From Chloroflexia bacterium (GTDB lineage Bacteria; Chloroflexota; Chloroflexia; Thermomicrobiales; UBA6265): a DNA stretch of 64,000 nucleotides. Of the stretch, positions 34,187-43,525 are shown piece by piece; position 1 is the first letter of the stretch; every line of letters starts with the position of its first letter. The translations under genes and the position numbers were made by a program. The stretch covers positions 13,822 to 77,821 of the forward strand of contig JACCVC010000199.1 of the NCBI GenBank assembly GCA_013698305.1. Direction: 5' to 3'. The notes below the pieces were generated by a model. It did not search any database and had not been told where the DNA came from. It worked only from the letters and a program-made list of their open reading frames with translations.

Positions 34187-35548
34187 GTGAGTTCTGATGG
34201 GTGGTTAGCACTGTTTGTCGCCGTAGTTGCGTTGGTGATACTGGCGGCGGCGGCAATGGTGCAAATGGTGGTGGCGGGTTCCAGCAGGTCCAGAATCCAG
34301 GTCGCCCTTGGGCAGGAGCCAGAAGCGTCGGGGCGCCAGCGTGGGCGAGGAGGCATTGACCCTCGCCAGGGGCTGATCGCGACGATGGTGCTGATCCAGG
34401 TGCTTGCCGCGATCATAGCAGCAAGCGCGCTGACGATCGTGTTCGATCAGACGATCGCCGCCGAGGTGGATTGGCTGGCGATCGCCGTGGTAATCGTGCT
34501 CTACCTGATCTTCGGACAGATCGTGCCCCGTGCGGCGGACGAGAAGGAACTCGACCCGCACATCGAGCGTATCGTGGGCATCGGCAGTACCGCATCGAAG
34601 CTGGTGGCGCCGATCAACTGGCTGATCGACGCGGGGGCGCGTTGGACCAAGGGTATTCTTCCTGGCTCTTCGGCATCTACCATTGATGATGACAGTGAGG
34701 ACGTGCGTTCACGGCACCATTCCGATGTGCTTGAGGAGATGGGCGAGGTCGAGCGCCAGATGGTTGAGGGCATCTTGGGCCTCGAATCGATGAATGTTCG
34801 CGAGATCATGGTGCCCAGGCTCGACATTATTGGTGTCGAGCGAAACGTGCCGCCTCAGGAACTGATCGAGACCATCACCAGGGCAGGGCACTCGCGGATT
34901 CCCGTCTATCTGGAGTCCATCGACAACATCCTGGGCGTGCTCTACGCAAAAGATCTGCTGCCGTTCGTGATCGGCACGACCAACAGGATTCCATTGCTCG
35001 ATCTGGTACGTCCGGCCTTCGTCGTGCCGGAATCGAAGCAGGTAGTCGAGCTCTTCGCGGAGCTCAAGCGCACGCAAATCCACCTGGCGATTGTCGCCGA
35101 CGAGTACGGCGGCACCGCGGGGCTGGTCACGATCGAGGATATCCTCGAGGAGATCGTGGGTGAGATCCAGGACGAGTACGACTCCGAAGTGCCTCTCTTT
35201 GCCAAGGAAGGGGACGACGTGCTGCTGGCAGATGGGCGGTTGCCGATCGAGGACGTCGAGGACGCGCTGAACATCCAGTTTGAGGAAGACGAGGACTTCG
35301 GCACGCTCGGCGGGTTCGTTCACAAGCATCTCAGCCGCCTTCCGAACCAGGGGGACGCGTTCGAGGCCGAGGGCGTTCGGGTCGAGATCATCGCCGTGGA
35401 GCGTCAACGCGTCCGTCAACTGCGTTTGACCAAGGTCAGGAACTCGGTTCGACTTGTTGACGTCCGGGACGACGCTGGCGATGACGACGCGACAACCGTG
35501 GCGCCGGGTAACTCTGAGCGGAGGGGTTACGACGAACGGGCGGGATAG
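34187..35548 (+). CDS. CorC/HlyC-family transporter-associated CBS protein
   Basis: 453 aa. The N-terminal DUF21-like membrane part has about three helices (LFVAVVALVILAAAAMVQMV, GLIATMVLIQVLAAIIAASA, LAIAVVIVLYLIFGQIVP). Two CBS domains follow (VREIMVPRLDIIGVERNV and IPLLDLVRPAFVVPESKQV), then a C-terminal CorC/HlyC domain (DDVLLADGRLPIEDVEDAL). Relatives act in Mg/Co homeostasis; transport activity here is inferred. GTG 34187 is chosen because AAAGG lies about 8 nt upstream; GTG 34157 is the alternative. birA starts just after its stop. Confidence 0.9.
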   Translation: MSSDGWLALFVAVVALVILAAAAMVQMVVAGSSRSRIQVALGQEPEASGRQRGRGGIDPRQGLIATMVLIQVLAAIIAASALTIVFDQTIAAEVDWLAIAVVIVLYLIFGQIVPRAADEKELDPHIERIVGIGSTASKLVAPINWLIDAGARWTKGILPGSSASTIDDDSEDVRSRHHSDVLEEMGEVERQMVEGILGLESMNVREIMVPRLDIIGVERNVPPQELIETITRAGHSRIPVYLESIDNILGVLYAKDLLPFVIGTTNRIPLLDLVRPAFVVPESKQVVELFAELKRTQIHLAIVADEYGGTAGLVTIEDILEEIVGEIQDEYDSEVPLFAKEGDDVLLADGRLPIEDVEDALNIQFEEDEDFGTLGGFVHKHLSRLPNQGDAFEAEGVRVEIIAVERQRVRQLRLTKVRNSVRLVDVRDDAGDDDATTVAPGNSERRGYDERAG

Positions 35549-35555
35549 CGTTGCG

Positions 35556-36320
35556 GTGGCCGACGTGGGCGCATTGATCATCCGCTTTCCGCGGATTGGG
35601 TCGACGATGGAAGTCGCGGGTGATTTCGCCCGTCAAGGCGCGCCCCACGGCACGGTGGTTCTCGCAGATGTGCAAACTGCGGGCCGAGGACGGCAAGGAC
35701 GTTCGTGGAGCGCCACGCCAGGCAGCTCGCTGCTGACGTCCTGGATTCTACGGAGTTCAGACCAGATAGCCGCTGTTGGCGCGTTGTCGCCGCTGGTCGC
35801 GCTCGCAGTCGCTCGTACGGTGCAGCAAGTCGCCCCGAGTGCGCTCGTGGCGATCAAATGGCCCAACGACGTGCTGATCGATGGCAGGAAGGTGGCGGGA
35901 ATCCTGCTGACATCGCGGCGATCGGAGGAAGGTACGGTGGTAATCGCCGGAATCGGCGTCAACCTTCTTGAGGATGCATTTCCCGCCGGGGTTGAAGGGA
36001 CGTCGCTTTCAGAATGGTGTCCAGATATCACCGCTGACCGGATGTTGCGCGAGGTGAGCGCCTCTTTGGGATCAGTGTGGCGGTCATTCAAGGATAACGG
36101 ATGTATCTCCGACGGCGATCTTGACGAGATTCACCGGCTCATGGCGTGGCGGCATCAGCGAATCTCGGTGGTCACGCACGGCTGCTCGCTCGACGGCATC
36201 GCAGCAGGTATCGCCCATGATGGGGCACTCCTGTTGCAGGAGGCTACCCAAGAAGAACCTAGGTCCTTGTATGAGGGCCAGATCAGCAGAGGGCCGCGTC
36301 CCGTCGATCCGAAAGCGTAA
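35556..36320 (+). CDS. birA: Biotin-[acetyl-CoA-carboxylase] ligase
   Basis: Attaches biotin to carboxyl-carrier proteins. Motifs: STMEVAGDFARQGAPHGTVV, the biotinyl-AMP loop AGRGRQGRSW, IKWPNDVLIDGRKVAGIL and VIAGIGVNL; a short C-terminal SH3-like domain is present. There is no N-terminal DNA-binding domain, so it is the monofunctional class. The start is uncertain: GTG 35556 is 7 nt past the corC stop with GGGCGGGA upstream; GTG 35565 and an upstream ATG 35481 are also in frame. About 254 aa. Confidence 0.9.
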   Translation: MADVGALIIRFPRIGSTMEVAGDFARQGAPHGTVVLADVQTAGRGRQGRSWSATPGSSLLTSWILRSSDQIAAVGALSPLVALAVARTVQQVAPSALVAIKWPNDVLIDGRKVAGILLTSRRSEEGTVVIAGIGVNLLEDAFPAGVEGTSLSEWCPDITADRMLREVSASLGSVWRSFKDNGCISDGDLDEIHRLMAWRHQRISVVTHGCSLDGIAAGIAHDGALLLQEATQEEPRSLYEGQISRGPRPVDPKA

Positions 36321-36396
36321 ACGAGGCGCCGTATACTTCGCGGAGCAGAACAGAGGTTTTCAGGCCCGACAGTGTGCAGAAAGGCGCAATTGACTG

Positions 36397-37611
36397 ATGG
36401 ATTTTTCATTGACCGACGAGCAGCTGCAGGTCCGGGACATGGTTCGGGAATTTGCTCAACGCGAAGTCGCCCCTCATATCCGGGAATGGGACGCCAAGAC
36501 CGAGTTTCACCGTGACGTGCTCGACAAGATGGGTGAAGCCGGTATCCTCGGGCTGCCGATTCCTGAAGATTATGGCGGACTTGGTCTGGACTACGTCAGC
36601 CTGGCGCTCGCGTGCGAAGAGCTTGAGTACGTCGACACGTTCCTGCGGGTGATCATGAGCGTCCACGTCGGACTCAACAGCCTGTCGTTGTGGCAGTGGG
36701 CGACGGAGGAGCAGAAGCAGCGCTGGCTCGCGCCACAGGCGACTGGCGAGAAGATCGCCACCTTCGCGCTGACCGAGCCGAACGCGGGCTCTGACGCCGG
36801 ATCGATCGAGTCGACCGTGGTCAAGGATGGCGACTCCTACATCCTCAACGGCGCGAAGATGTGGATTTCCCTGGCCGATGTCGCGGATCACATTCTGGTG
36901 TTTGCGAGCACGGACCGAAGTCAGAAGCACCGGGCGTTGAGTGCGTTCATGGTCGAGCGCGGCATGGACGGACTGAGCTCCGGCAGCATCAAGGGCAAGC
37001 TCGGCGTTCGCGCCGGCAGCACCGGTGAGCTGGCGTTCAATAACGTGCGCCTTCCCGTCGAGAATCGGATCGGCGAGGAGGGCGAGGGCTTCAAGATCGC
37101 GATGAGCTGCATCGACCAGGGGCGGTTCACCGTTGCGGCTGGCGCGGTCGGACTCACGCGTGCCGCGCTCGACGCCAGCGTGAAATACGCCAATGAGCGC
37201 GAGACCTTTGGCGTGCCGATCGGCAAGCATCAACTCGTGCAACAGATGATCGCCAAGATGGTCGCTGGTGAAGAGGCGTCCCGGTTGCTGGTGATGAAGG
37301 CTGCCGACCGCAAAAACTACGGCGTTCGCAACACGAAGGAGACGTCGCTCGCCAAGTGGTATGCCTGTGACGCGGCGCTTCAGGCGGCGGACGATGCTGT
37401 GCAGGTGCATGGTTCCTATGGATTCTCGAACGAGTATCCGGTCGAGCGGTTCCTGCGGAACGCCCGTGGCGCGGTGATTTATGAGGGCACTCGGGAGGTG
37501 CATACGTTGCTCCAGGCCGAATATGCGCTTGGCTATCGCGAGGATCGACCATTACGTTGCCCGCAGCCGCCCGCGGTCGGGTTCGAGCGCGAAGAGGCGC
37601 TGGTTCATTGA
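36397..37611 (+). CDS. Acyl-CoA dehydrogenase
   Basis: Flavoprotein making the trans-2 double bond in acyl-CoA and passing electrons to ETF. Family signatures: FALTEPNAGSDAGSIES, GAKMWISLADVADHILVFA, GSYGFSNEYPVERFLRNARG and the C-terminal catalytic Glu in VIYEGTREVH. 404 aa, typical. GAAAGG lies upstream of ATG 36397. It opens a run of beta-oxidation and ETF genes; the chain-length preference cannot be told from sequence alone. A repeat-bearing 183-nt gap separates it from the thiolase gene. Confidence 0.95.
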   Translation: MDFSLTDEQLQVRDMVREFAQREVAPHIREWDAKTEFHRDVLDKMGEAGILGLPIPEDYGGLGLDYVSLALACEELEYVDTFLRVIMSVHVGLNSLSLWQWATEEQKQRWLAPQATGEKIATFALTEPNAGSDAGSIESTVVKDGDSYILNGAKMWISLADVADHILVFASTDRSQKHRALSAFMVERGMDGLSSGSIKGKLGVRAGSTGELAFNNVRLPVENRIGEEGEGFKIAMSCIDQGRFTVAAGAVGLTRAALDASVKYANERETFGVPIGKHQLVQQMIAKMVAGEEASRLLVMKAADRKNYGVRNTKETSLAKWYACDAALQAADDAVQVHGSYGFSNEYPVERFLRNARGAVIYEGTREVHTLLQAEYALGYREDRPLRCPQPPAVGFEREEALVH

Positions 37612-37695
37612 TGTTCCTCCCAGATGGAGCAGCGATTGGTTCGGTCAATTGATTGCGTCATGGATCCCAGAGTCGTCTATTGACCGCCTGCGGCG

Positions 37696-37769
37696 GGCCG
37701 GACCGACCCGTTTGGCGGGCAGACACAGGGCCTGCCTCTACGTGGCAGGCTCCAGGACGGTCCCTAGGT
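37696..37769. repeat. Composite intergenic repeat between acyl-CoA dehydrogenase and thiolase
   Basis: GGGCCGGACCGACCC, then GGCGGGCAGACACAGGGCCT, GCCTCTACG and a later GGACGGTCCCTAG. The core GCAGACACAGGGCCTGCC with CTACG end is the same unit as at 19209 and 48748; flanks are diverged. Confidence 0.6.
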
Positions 37770-37794
37770 GACACGAAGGAAGGTTTAGGGATAC

Positions 37795-38982
37795 ATGGCA
37801 GATCGTAGCGTGTTGCTGGGCGGGGTGAGAACGCCGATCGGCAAGCTTGGCGGAGTATTGGCGTCGCTTTCAGCGGTGGACCTCGGCAAGCATGCCCTGA
37901 CCGCCGCCATTGAGCGGTCCGGGCTGGCTCGCGAGGACATCGAGCATGTCATTCTGGGCCAGATCCTGCAGGGTGGCGCGGGCCAGAATCCGGCACGACA
38001 GGTTTCCCTGGGCGCTGGCCTCGATCGGTCGGTCACGGCGGAGACGATCAACAGCGTCTGCGGCTCGGGGATGCGCGCGATCAGCCACGCCGATACGATG
38101 ATCCGCGTCGGCGACTATCGAGTTGTAGCGGCTGGTGGCATGGAAAGCATGAGCCAGGCGCCGTACATCGTGCGGCAGGCTCGCTTCGGGTATCGCCTTG
38201 GCAACGGCGCATTCGAGGACATGATGATCAACGATGGTCTGATGTGCGCCATCGAGCATTGTCACATGGGGAACCATGGCAGCAACGTGGCGGCGGAGGA
38301 GCAGGTTAGCCGCGCGGAGCAGGACGCTTGGGCGCTCCGTTCGCACCAGCGGGCGGTTGCGGCGATCGACTCGGGCCGCATGGCGCGGGAGATCGAGCCG
38401 ATCGATGTCCCTGGACGGAAGGGGCGAGTGACGCGAGTCGAGCATGATGAAGCTCCGCGTCGGGATACGTCGCTAGAGAGCCTGGCAGGGTTGAAGCCTG
38501 CGTTCGATCCCAAAGGCTCGGTTACGGCGGGCAACGCTCCGGGCGTCAACGATGGCGCGGCGGCGGTGATCGTCGCGTCGGAACGCTGGGCGAGCGAGCG
38601 GGGTATTCGCCCTCGGGCGACGATCCTCGGTCATGGGGCCGCCGCCTGGGACGCGGCGTATCTGGCGTATACGCCCGCGATGGCGGCAGAACGGGCGCTG
38701 GAGCGGGCGGGACTTGCCGTCGGGGATGTCGACCTGTTCGAGATCAACGAAGCGTTCGCCAGTGTTGCACTGATCGCTTCGCGCCGCTTGGGCGTTCACG
38801 AGGACCGCGTGAACGTCAATGGTGGCGCGGTGGCGTTCGGGCATCCGCTGGGCGCAAGCGGCACGCGGCTGGTCATTACGCTGGTGCAGGAACTCGAGGA
38901 GCGCGGCGGCGGCATTGGCGTTGCCGCGATCTGCTCCGGTGGCGGGCAGGGCGACGCGATCGTCGTCAAGGTGGATGGATAG
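37795..38982 (+). CDS. Acetyl-CoA acetyltransferase (thiolase)
   Basis: 395 aa. The nucleophile Cys89 is in INSVCGSGMRAI, the catalytic His in NGGAVAFGHPLGASGTR, and the second Cys in AAICSGGGQGDAIVV. GMESMSQAPY and EINEAFASVALIA also match. It either cleaves 3-ketoacyl-CoA in oxidation or condenses acetyl-CoA; the neighbours favour oxidation. AAGGAAGG or AGGGA precedes ATG 37795. The next gene begins 6 nt after its stop. Confidence 0.95.
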   Translation: MADRSVLLGGVRTPIGKLGGVLASLSAVDLGKHALTAAIERSGLAREDIEHVILGQILQGGAGQNPARQVSLGAGLDRSVTAETINSVCGSGMRAISHADTMIRVGDYRVVAAGGMESMSQAPYIVRQARFGYRLGNGAFEDMMINDGLMCAIEHCHMGNHGSNVAAEEQVSRAEQDAWALRSHQRAVAAIDSGRMAREIEPIDVPGRKGRVTRVEHDEAPRRDTSLESLAGLKPAFDPKGSVTAGNAPGVNDGAAAVIVASERWASERGIRPRATILGHGAAAWDAAYLAYTPAMAAERALERAGLAVGDVDLFEINEAFASVALIASRRLGVHEDRVNVNGGAVAFGHPLGASGTRLVITLVQELEERGGGIGVAAICSGGGQGDAIVVKVDG

Positions 38983-38988
38983 CAACTG

Positions 38989-39570
38989 ATGAGTGCCTAT
39001 CTCGAAGCCGCGGAGACCGATTGGCAGACACGCTACCCTGGAGCAGTGATTCTGCCGTATGAGGGAACATGGCCGACAATCTCTGAATCGGCGTTCATTG
39101 CGCCGACAGCAGTGGTGATCGGCAATGTCACCATTGGTGACGACGCGAGTGTCTGGTATAACGCGACGGTGCGGGGTGATATCGCGCCGATCTCCATCAG
39201 TGACCGGAGCAACGTGCAGGACAACGCCGTCGTGCATGTCAACAAGGATGCGCCGGTGGTGATAGGGCAAGACGTCACCATCGGACACAGCGCGATCATC
39301 CATGGCACGACGATCGAGGACTTTGTCCTCATCGGCATGGGTGCGATCGTTATGTCATACACTTTGCTTGGAAACCGTTGCGTGATCGGGGCTGGCGCGT
39401 TGGTCAGCGAGCGCATGGTGGTCGATCCGGGCAGCGTGATGGTTGGCGTACCAGCCAAGTCGCGTTCGGCGCTGGATGAGGCCGCTCAGGCGCACCTGGA
39501 CGGGATCGCCGGGCGATACCAGCGGGTCGCCGCCAATCACCGAGCGTCTGTGGAAGGGAACCGTACCTGA
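38989..39570 (+). CDS. Gamma-carbonic-anhydrase-like hexapeptide protein
   Basis: 193 aa with left-handed beta-helix repeats (IGNVTIGDDASVWYNATVRG). The three metal-ligand histidines are conserved in position: His83 (NAVVHVN), His100 (TIGHSA) and His105 (IIHG). In this setting, members related to PaaY or CaiE accompany acyl-CoA metabolism, so it may be a metal-dependent acyl-CoA hydrolase or carbonic anhydrase; I cannot choose. It follows the thiolase by 6 nt and directly abuts the enoyl-CoA hydratase start. Confidence 0.85.
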   Translation: MSAYLEAAETDWQTRYPGAVILPYEGTWPTISESAFIAPTAVVIGNVTIGDDASVWYNATVRGDIAPISISDRSNVQDNAVVHVNKDAPVVIGQDVTIGHSAIIHGTTIEDFVLIGMGAIVMSYTLLGNRCVIGAGALVSERMVVDPGSVMVGVPAKSRSALDEAAQAHLDGIAGRYQRVAANHRASVEGNRT

Positions 39571-40356
39571 ATGAGTATCGACATTGCCCGCTCCGGAGCC
39601 ATCGCCACGGTCACGGTACATGTTCCGGAGCGGATGAATGCGCTAAATAGCGAGCTGCTGGTCGAGCTTTCGGAAGCGTTCAGGGAACTCTCCACAAATC
39701 GGGACGTGCGGGTGGTGATCTTCACTGGCGCGGGTGATCGGGCGTTCATCGCGGGCGCCAATATCAAGGAGATGGCCAGCAAGAGCCGGAATGAAGCGCT
39801 GGAGTTCGCGCGGCTGGGTCATGCGCTCGCCTCTCGGATCGAGACGCTGGCGCAACCGGTGATTGCCGCCGTCAATGGTTTCGCGCTGGGAGGTGGGTGC
39901 GAGTTGGCGCTGGCGTGTGATATCCGGCATTGCTCGACGAATGCGGTGTTCGCGCAGCCGGAGGCGCTGCTCGGCATCCCGCCCGGTTGGGGCGGCACGC
40001 AGCGGCTTGCCAGAGCGGTCGGCCCTGGCTATGCGGCGGAGATGATCTACACCGGCAAGCGTATCGACGCGGCGGAGGCGCTGCGTGTGGGCCTGGTGAA
40101 CGCCGTCCATGAGCAGGCTGACCTTCTTCCCAATGTCGAGGCTCTGGCCGGGGAGATCGTCAAGGCGGGACCGGACGCCGTGCGGGCATCGAAGCGACTT
40201 ATCGCGCTGACCCGAGGTTCGTCGGCGCAGTCCGCGTTGGCGGAGGAAGCGCGCACCTTCGCCGATCAGTTCGATGGAGAGCAGCAGAAGGAGGGCATGA
40301 CGGCCTTTCTTGAGAAGCGTGAGCCAACATTCTCGAACGAAGCGGGAGAGCATTAA
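39571..40356 (+). CDS. Enoyl-CoA hydratase/isomerase
   Basis: Crotonase family, 261 aa. Motifs: VVIFTGAGDRAFIAGANIKE, the oxyanion-hole stretch AAVNGFALGGGCELALACDI and the catalytic region FAQPEALLGIPPGWGGTQRL with both expected Glu positions. Hydrates trans-2-enoyl-CoA in beta-oxidation. The start ATG touches the preceding stop (TGAATG). The 3-hydroxyacyl-CoA dehydrogenase that would complete the cycle is not in the window. Confidence 0.93.
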   Translation: MSIDIARSGAIATVTVHVPERMNALNSELLVELSEAFRELSTNRDVRVVIFTGAGDRAFIAGANIKEMASKSRNEALEFARLGHALASRIETLAQPVIAAVNGFALGGGCELALACDIRHCSTNAVFAQPEALLGIPPGWGGTQRLARAVGPGYAAEMIYTGKRIDAAEALRVGLVNAVHEQADLLPNVEALAGEIVKAGPDAVRASKRLIALTRGSSAQSALAEEARTFADQFDGEQQKEGMTAFLEKREPTFSNEAGEH

Positions 40357-40358
40357 CG

Positions 40359-41117
40359 GTGACTATTGTGGTTTTGGTCAAGCAGGTACCCGACATGAAC
40401 GCCGTCCGGATTGACAAGGGGTCGGGCACGGCGACGACGTCCGGCAAGGCGATGAACTCGTTTGACGGCTACGCCGTGCAGGAGGCGCTGAATCTCCGGG
40501 AGGCGCTCGGCGGCGAAGTGATCGCTGTGTCTGCGGGTCCCGCAATGGCGAAGGACGCATTGACCCGTGCGTTGGCGATGGGCGCGGACCAGGGGGTTCA
40601 CGTCGAACTGGACGACCAGGCGAATCGGGATTCGCTCGACATGGCGAAGGTGCTTGCCGAGGCCGTGAAGCCACTCGATCCGGGGATCGTGTTGTGCGGG
40701 CAGCAGTCGGACGATCTGGAGACCGGACAGATTGGCCCGCAGATAGCCGAGCTGTTGGGGATGCCGCACGTCTCCTATGTGGTGGACATCAAGGTGGACG
40801 GCGAATCGCTCAGGATGCGGCGGGACACCGAGGGCGGATACCAGCAAGTGGGTGTGCCGCTGCCGGCGCTGGTAATGGTCCAGCCTGGACTGACGGAGCC
40901 GACCTATCCATCGATCAAGGGAATGATGGCGGCGAAGCGAAAGCCAGTGGAAAAGGTTGCCGCCGCAGACAAGGACAGCGCTACGCGATTGAGTTGGAGC
41001 GAGCCGAGAGTGCCTGAGCGGGAGGCACAAGGCATTCTGGTTCAGGGTGAAAGCGCCGAGGATGCGGCGAAGAAGCTGGTGGCGTGGATGAAGGAACAGA
41101 AGCTGATAGCGAGTTAA
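40359..41117 (+). CDS. etfB: Electron transfer flavoprotein beta subunit
   Basis: 252 aa. VVLVKQVPDMNAVRIDKGSG, NSFDGYAVQEALNL, ALAMGADQGVHVEL and ILCGQQSDDLETGQIGPQ-like VLCGQQSDDLETGQIGPQIA are diagnostic. Binds AMP and, with EtfA, carries electrons from acyl-CoA dehydrogenase to the FixC-type oxidoreductase downstream. GTG 40359 lies 2 nt after the hydratase stop. etfA follows after 48 nt. Confidence 0.95.
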   Translation: MTIVVLVKQVPDMNAVRIDKGSGTATTSGKAMNSFDGYAVQEALNLREALGGEVIAVSAGPAMAKDALTRALAMGADQGVHVELDDQANRDSLDMAKVLAEAVKPLDPGIVLCGQQSDDLETGQIGPQIAELLGMPHVSYVVDIKVDGESLRMRRDTEGGYQQVGVPLPALVMVQPGLTEPTYPSIKGMMAAKRKPVEKVAAADKDSATRLSWSEPRVPEREAQGILVQGESAEDAAKKLVAWMKEQKLIAS

Positions 41118-41165
41118 TGGGCTGCCTTATTAAGATGTGCAGCGTCGTTTGAAAGGGATAATCGG

Positions 41166-42158
41166 ATGGCACAGGGTTCAGGTGTTCTCATCATTGCCGA
41201 ACATGCGGATGGAAAGCTGGCCCAGGTGACGCTCGAGGTCGTGACCGCTGCCCGGTCGCTGGTGGATGCGATGGGCGGCACCGTCACCGCTGGCGTCATT
41301 GGCGCGGCTATGGACGGTGTGGCGCAGGCACTGGCCGGAGTCGCCGGTGTCGATGAGGTGGTCGTCGTCGAAGACAATCGGCTTGGCAGGTTCAGCGGTC
41401 CCGCCTGGACCTCTGCCGTGATCGGGATCATCGAGCAGGTCGGCCCTGCTGCGGTGCTTGCGCCAGGGACGACGTCGGGACGTGACTATCTGCCACGGGT
41501 GGCAGCCCGGCTCAAGACCGGTCACGCAGGTGATGCGGTCGAGGTCTCATGCGTGGAGGGCAAGGTCGTCGCCACCCGTCCAATGCTCGGGAGTCGGGTC
41601 CAGGTGGCGGTTGCGTTCGAAGGTGATGGAGTCGCGACGGTGACCATGCGGCCGGGATCGTCGGCACGCGCCGAGACGACGGGCGAGTCGGCTCAGGTTC
41701 GGACCCTCAACGTCACCATCACCGATGACGACCTGACAGTTGTCGCGGAGCCGCCCGAGGGTGTCGCCAGTGGAGCTCAGGCATTGGACGGCGCGGAACG
41801 GATCGTTGCGGGCGGTCGCGGTCTCGGCGAGCAGGACAAGTTCTCGCTGATCGAGGAACTCGCGAGCGAACTCAATGCAGCGGTTGCGGCGACGCGCCCG
41901 CTGGCTGATGCCGGATGGCGTCCACATTCCGACCAGATCGGACAAACCGGCGCCCAGGTTTCGCCGAAGCTCTACATCGCCGTTGGTATCAGTGGCGCGG
42001 TGCAGCATCTTGTCGGCATCCAGAACGCCGATTACATCGTCGCGATCAATCGCGACCCGGACGCGCCGATCTTCAAGATCGCGTCATTCGGCATCATCGG
42101 TGACCTGTTCGAGGTCGTGCCGGCGTTGATTCAGGAGCTACAGGCCGTGAAGTCGTAG
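41166..42158 (+). CDS. etfA: Electron transfer flavoprotein alpha subunit
   Basis: 330 aa. The C-terminal FAD-binding domain is clear: GGRGLGEQDKFSLIEELASE, the QIGQTGAQVSPKLYIAVGIS stretch and QHLVGIQNADYIVAINRDPD. GAAAGGGA about 6 nt upstream supports ATG 41166. The TAG stop (42156-42158) sits inside the 5' end, CGTAGGGGCAGACC, of an intergenic repeat, so the natural C terminus may have been set by that element. Confidence 0.95.
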   Translation: MAQGSGVLIIAEHADGKLAQVTLEVVTAARSLVDAMGGTVTAGVIGAAMDGVAQALAGVAGVDEVVVVEDNRLGRFSGPAWTSAVIGIIEQVGPAAVLAPGTTSGRDYLPRVAARLKTGHAGDAVEVSCVEGKVVATRPMLGSRVQVAVAFEGDGVATVTMRPGSSARAETTGESAQVRTLNVTITDDDLTVVAEPPEGVASGAQALDGAERIVAGGRGLGEQDKFSLIEELASELNAAVAATRPLADAGWRPHSDQIGQTGAQVSPKLYIAVGISGAVQHLVGIQNADYIVAINRDPDAPIFKIASFGIIGDLFEVVPALIQELQAVKS

Positions 42159-42184
42159 GGGCAGACCCACGGCCTGCCCGGCGC
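42154..42184. repeat. CGTAGGGGC repeat carrying the etfA stop codon
   Basis: CGTAGGGGCAGACC pairs with GGCCTGCCC across CAC and is followed by GGCG. Its TAG is the etfA stop. See also 48748 and 58599. Confidence 0.65.
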
Positions 42185-42209
42185 GTGATTTTCAGGAGGA
42201 GTGCCGGAC

Positions 42210-43508
42210 GTGGCAGATGATCGAATGGACGCAATCGTCGTCGGGGCAGGACCGGCAGGGATTACCGCTGCACGGGAGCTGGCAACCGCCGGTCTCTCCA
42301 CGGTCGTGCTGGAGCGCGGGCAATTCCCCGGATCGAAGAACGTCTGGGGCGGCATCCTGTATCGCGAGCCGACCGAGGCAATTATTCCCGGTTTTGAGGC
42401 GGAAGCGCCGCTGGAGCGACCGATCATCGAACAGCGGTACATGCTGCTGTCTTTTGATGCGGCCATGACCGCGAGCTACAAGTCCATGCGGTTCGCCGAG
42501 GAGCCGTACAACGCGTACACCGCCTTTCGAGGGGACTTCGACCAGTGGTACGCCGCGAAGGCGGAGGAAGAGGGCGTCGAGGTCTATCCCGAGTTCACGG
42601 TGACGGACCTGCTGTGGGAGGATGGGGCCGTCGTCGGGGTGACAACTGGTGACGCAGAAGGGGAGCTCTACGCCAATGTGGTCGTGCTGGCCGATGGCGC
42701 GAACTCACTGCTGGGCCAGCGCGCTGGATTGCACGAGGAATGGCAGCCGGACGAGCAGGCGCTGGTCGCCAAGGAAACGCTTCGGCTCGACGCAACGAAG
42801 ATCGAGGAACGGTTCAACCTGCCGGCGGGCAAGGGAACCGCGCTGGAGATCTTCGGAGAGAGCACATGGGGGATGCTCGGCTACGGATTCATCTACACCA
42901 ACAAGGACTCACTTTCGATCGGCACCGGCGCGTTGCTTTCCGACCTGATCACGTCGGGGCGAAACGTCAACGACATGCTCGACCGGTTCAAGGCCCATCC
43001 GGCGATCGTGCCGTTAATCGAGGGCGCGGAGAGCGAGGAGTATTCAGCGCACCTGATCCCGGAAGGAGGCTACAATCGGCTGCCACGGTTTTATGCTGAC
43101 GGGGTGGTGATGGTCGGGGACGCCGCTGGCCTTGTCAATCCGCTCAATCGCGAGGGCGCGAATCTGGCGATGCTCTCGGGCAAGTTTGCCGGCATGGCGA
43201 TCATCGAGGCGACCGAGTGCGGGGACTTCTCGGCGACCGGGTTGGCGCGGTACCGGGAGCTGCTGGAAGAGAGCTTCGTGGTCAAGGACCTCTACAAGAT
43301 CCGGCACATGACTGATTTCGCGCACGACCGTCCATGGTTGTTTGGCGAGTACCCGGAGTTGATTTCGGAGGCGGCTCGACGCTACCTGACCGTTTCCGGG
43401 CAGCCTAAGGCGTCGGTACAGAAGGATATCCTGAAGCTGTTCGGAGGGGTTCCGAAGAAGCGGTTGCTGGGTGACGCGGTCGGCGCGTTGAGAGTAATCA
43501 AGGGTTAG
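42210..43508 (+). CDS. FixC-type ETF:quinone oxidoreductase
   Basis: FAD-dependent membrane-surface oxidoreductase, about 432 aa, with the dinucleotide fold DAIVVGAGPAGITAARELAT, NVWGGILYREPTEAIIPGF and GVVMVGDAAGLVNPLNREGA. It should pass ETF electrons to quinone. Eukaryotic-type ETF-QO has a C-terminal 4Fe-4S domain and Fix systems have a separate FixX ferredoxin; neither is present here or in the next gene. GTG 42210 has AGGAGGA 9 nt upstream; GTG 42201 is too close to it. Confidence 0.88.
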   Translation: MADDRMDAIVVGAGPAGITAARELATAGLSTVVLERGQFPGSKNVWGGILYREPTEAIIPGFEAEAPLERPIIEQRYMLLSFDAAMTASYKSMRFAEEPYNAYTAFRGDFDQWYAAKAEEEGVEVYPEFTVTDLLWEDGAVVGVTTGDAEGELYANVVVLADGANSLLGQRAGLHEEWQPDEQALVAKETLRLDATKIEERFNLPAGKGTALEIFGESTWGMLGYGFIYTNKDSLSIGTGALLSDLITSGRNVNDMLDRFKAHPAIVPLIEGAESEEYSAHLIPEGGYNRLPRFYADGVVMVGDAAGLVNPLNREGANLAMLSGKFAGMAIIEATECGDFSATGLARYRELLEESFVVKDLYKIRHMTDFAHDRPWLFGEYPELISEAARRYLTVSGQPKASVQKDILKLFGGVPKKRLLGDAVGALRVIKG

Positions 43509-43525
43509 CTGAGAGGCAGGGCACG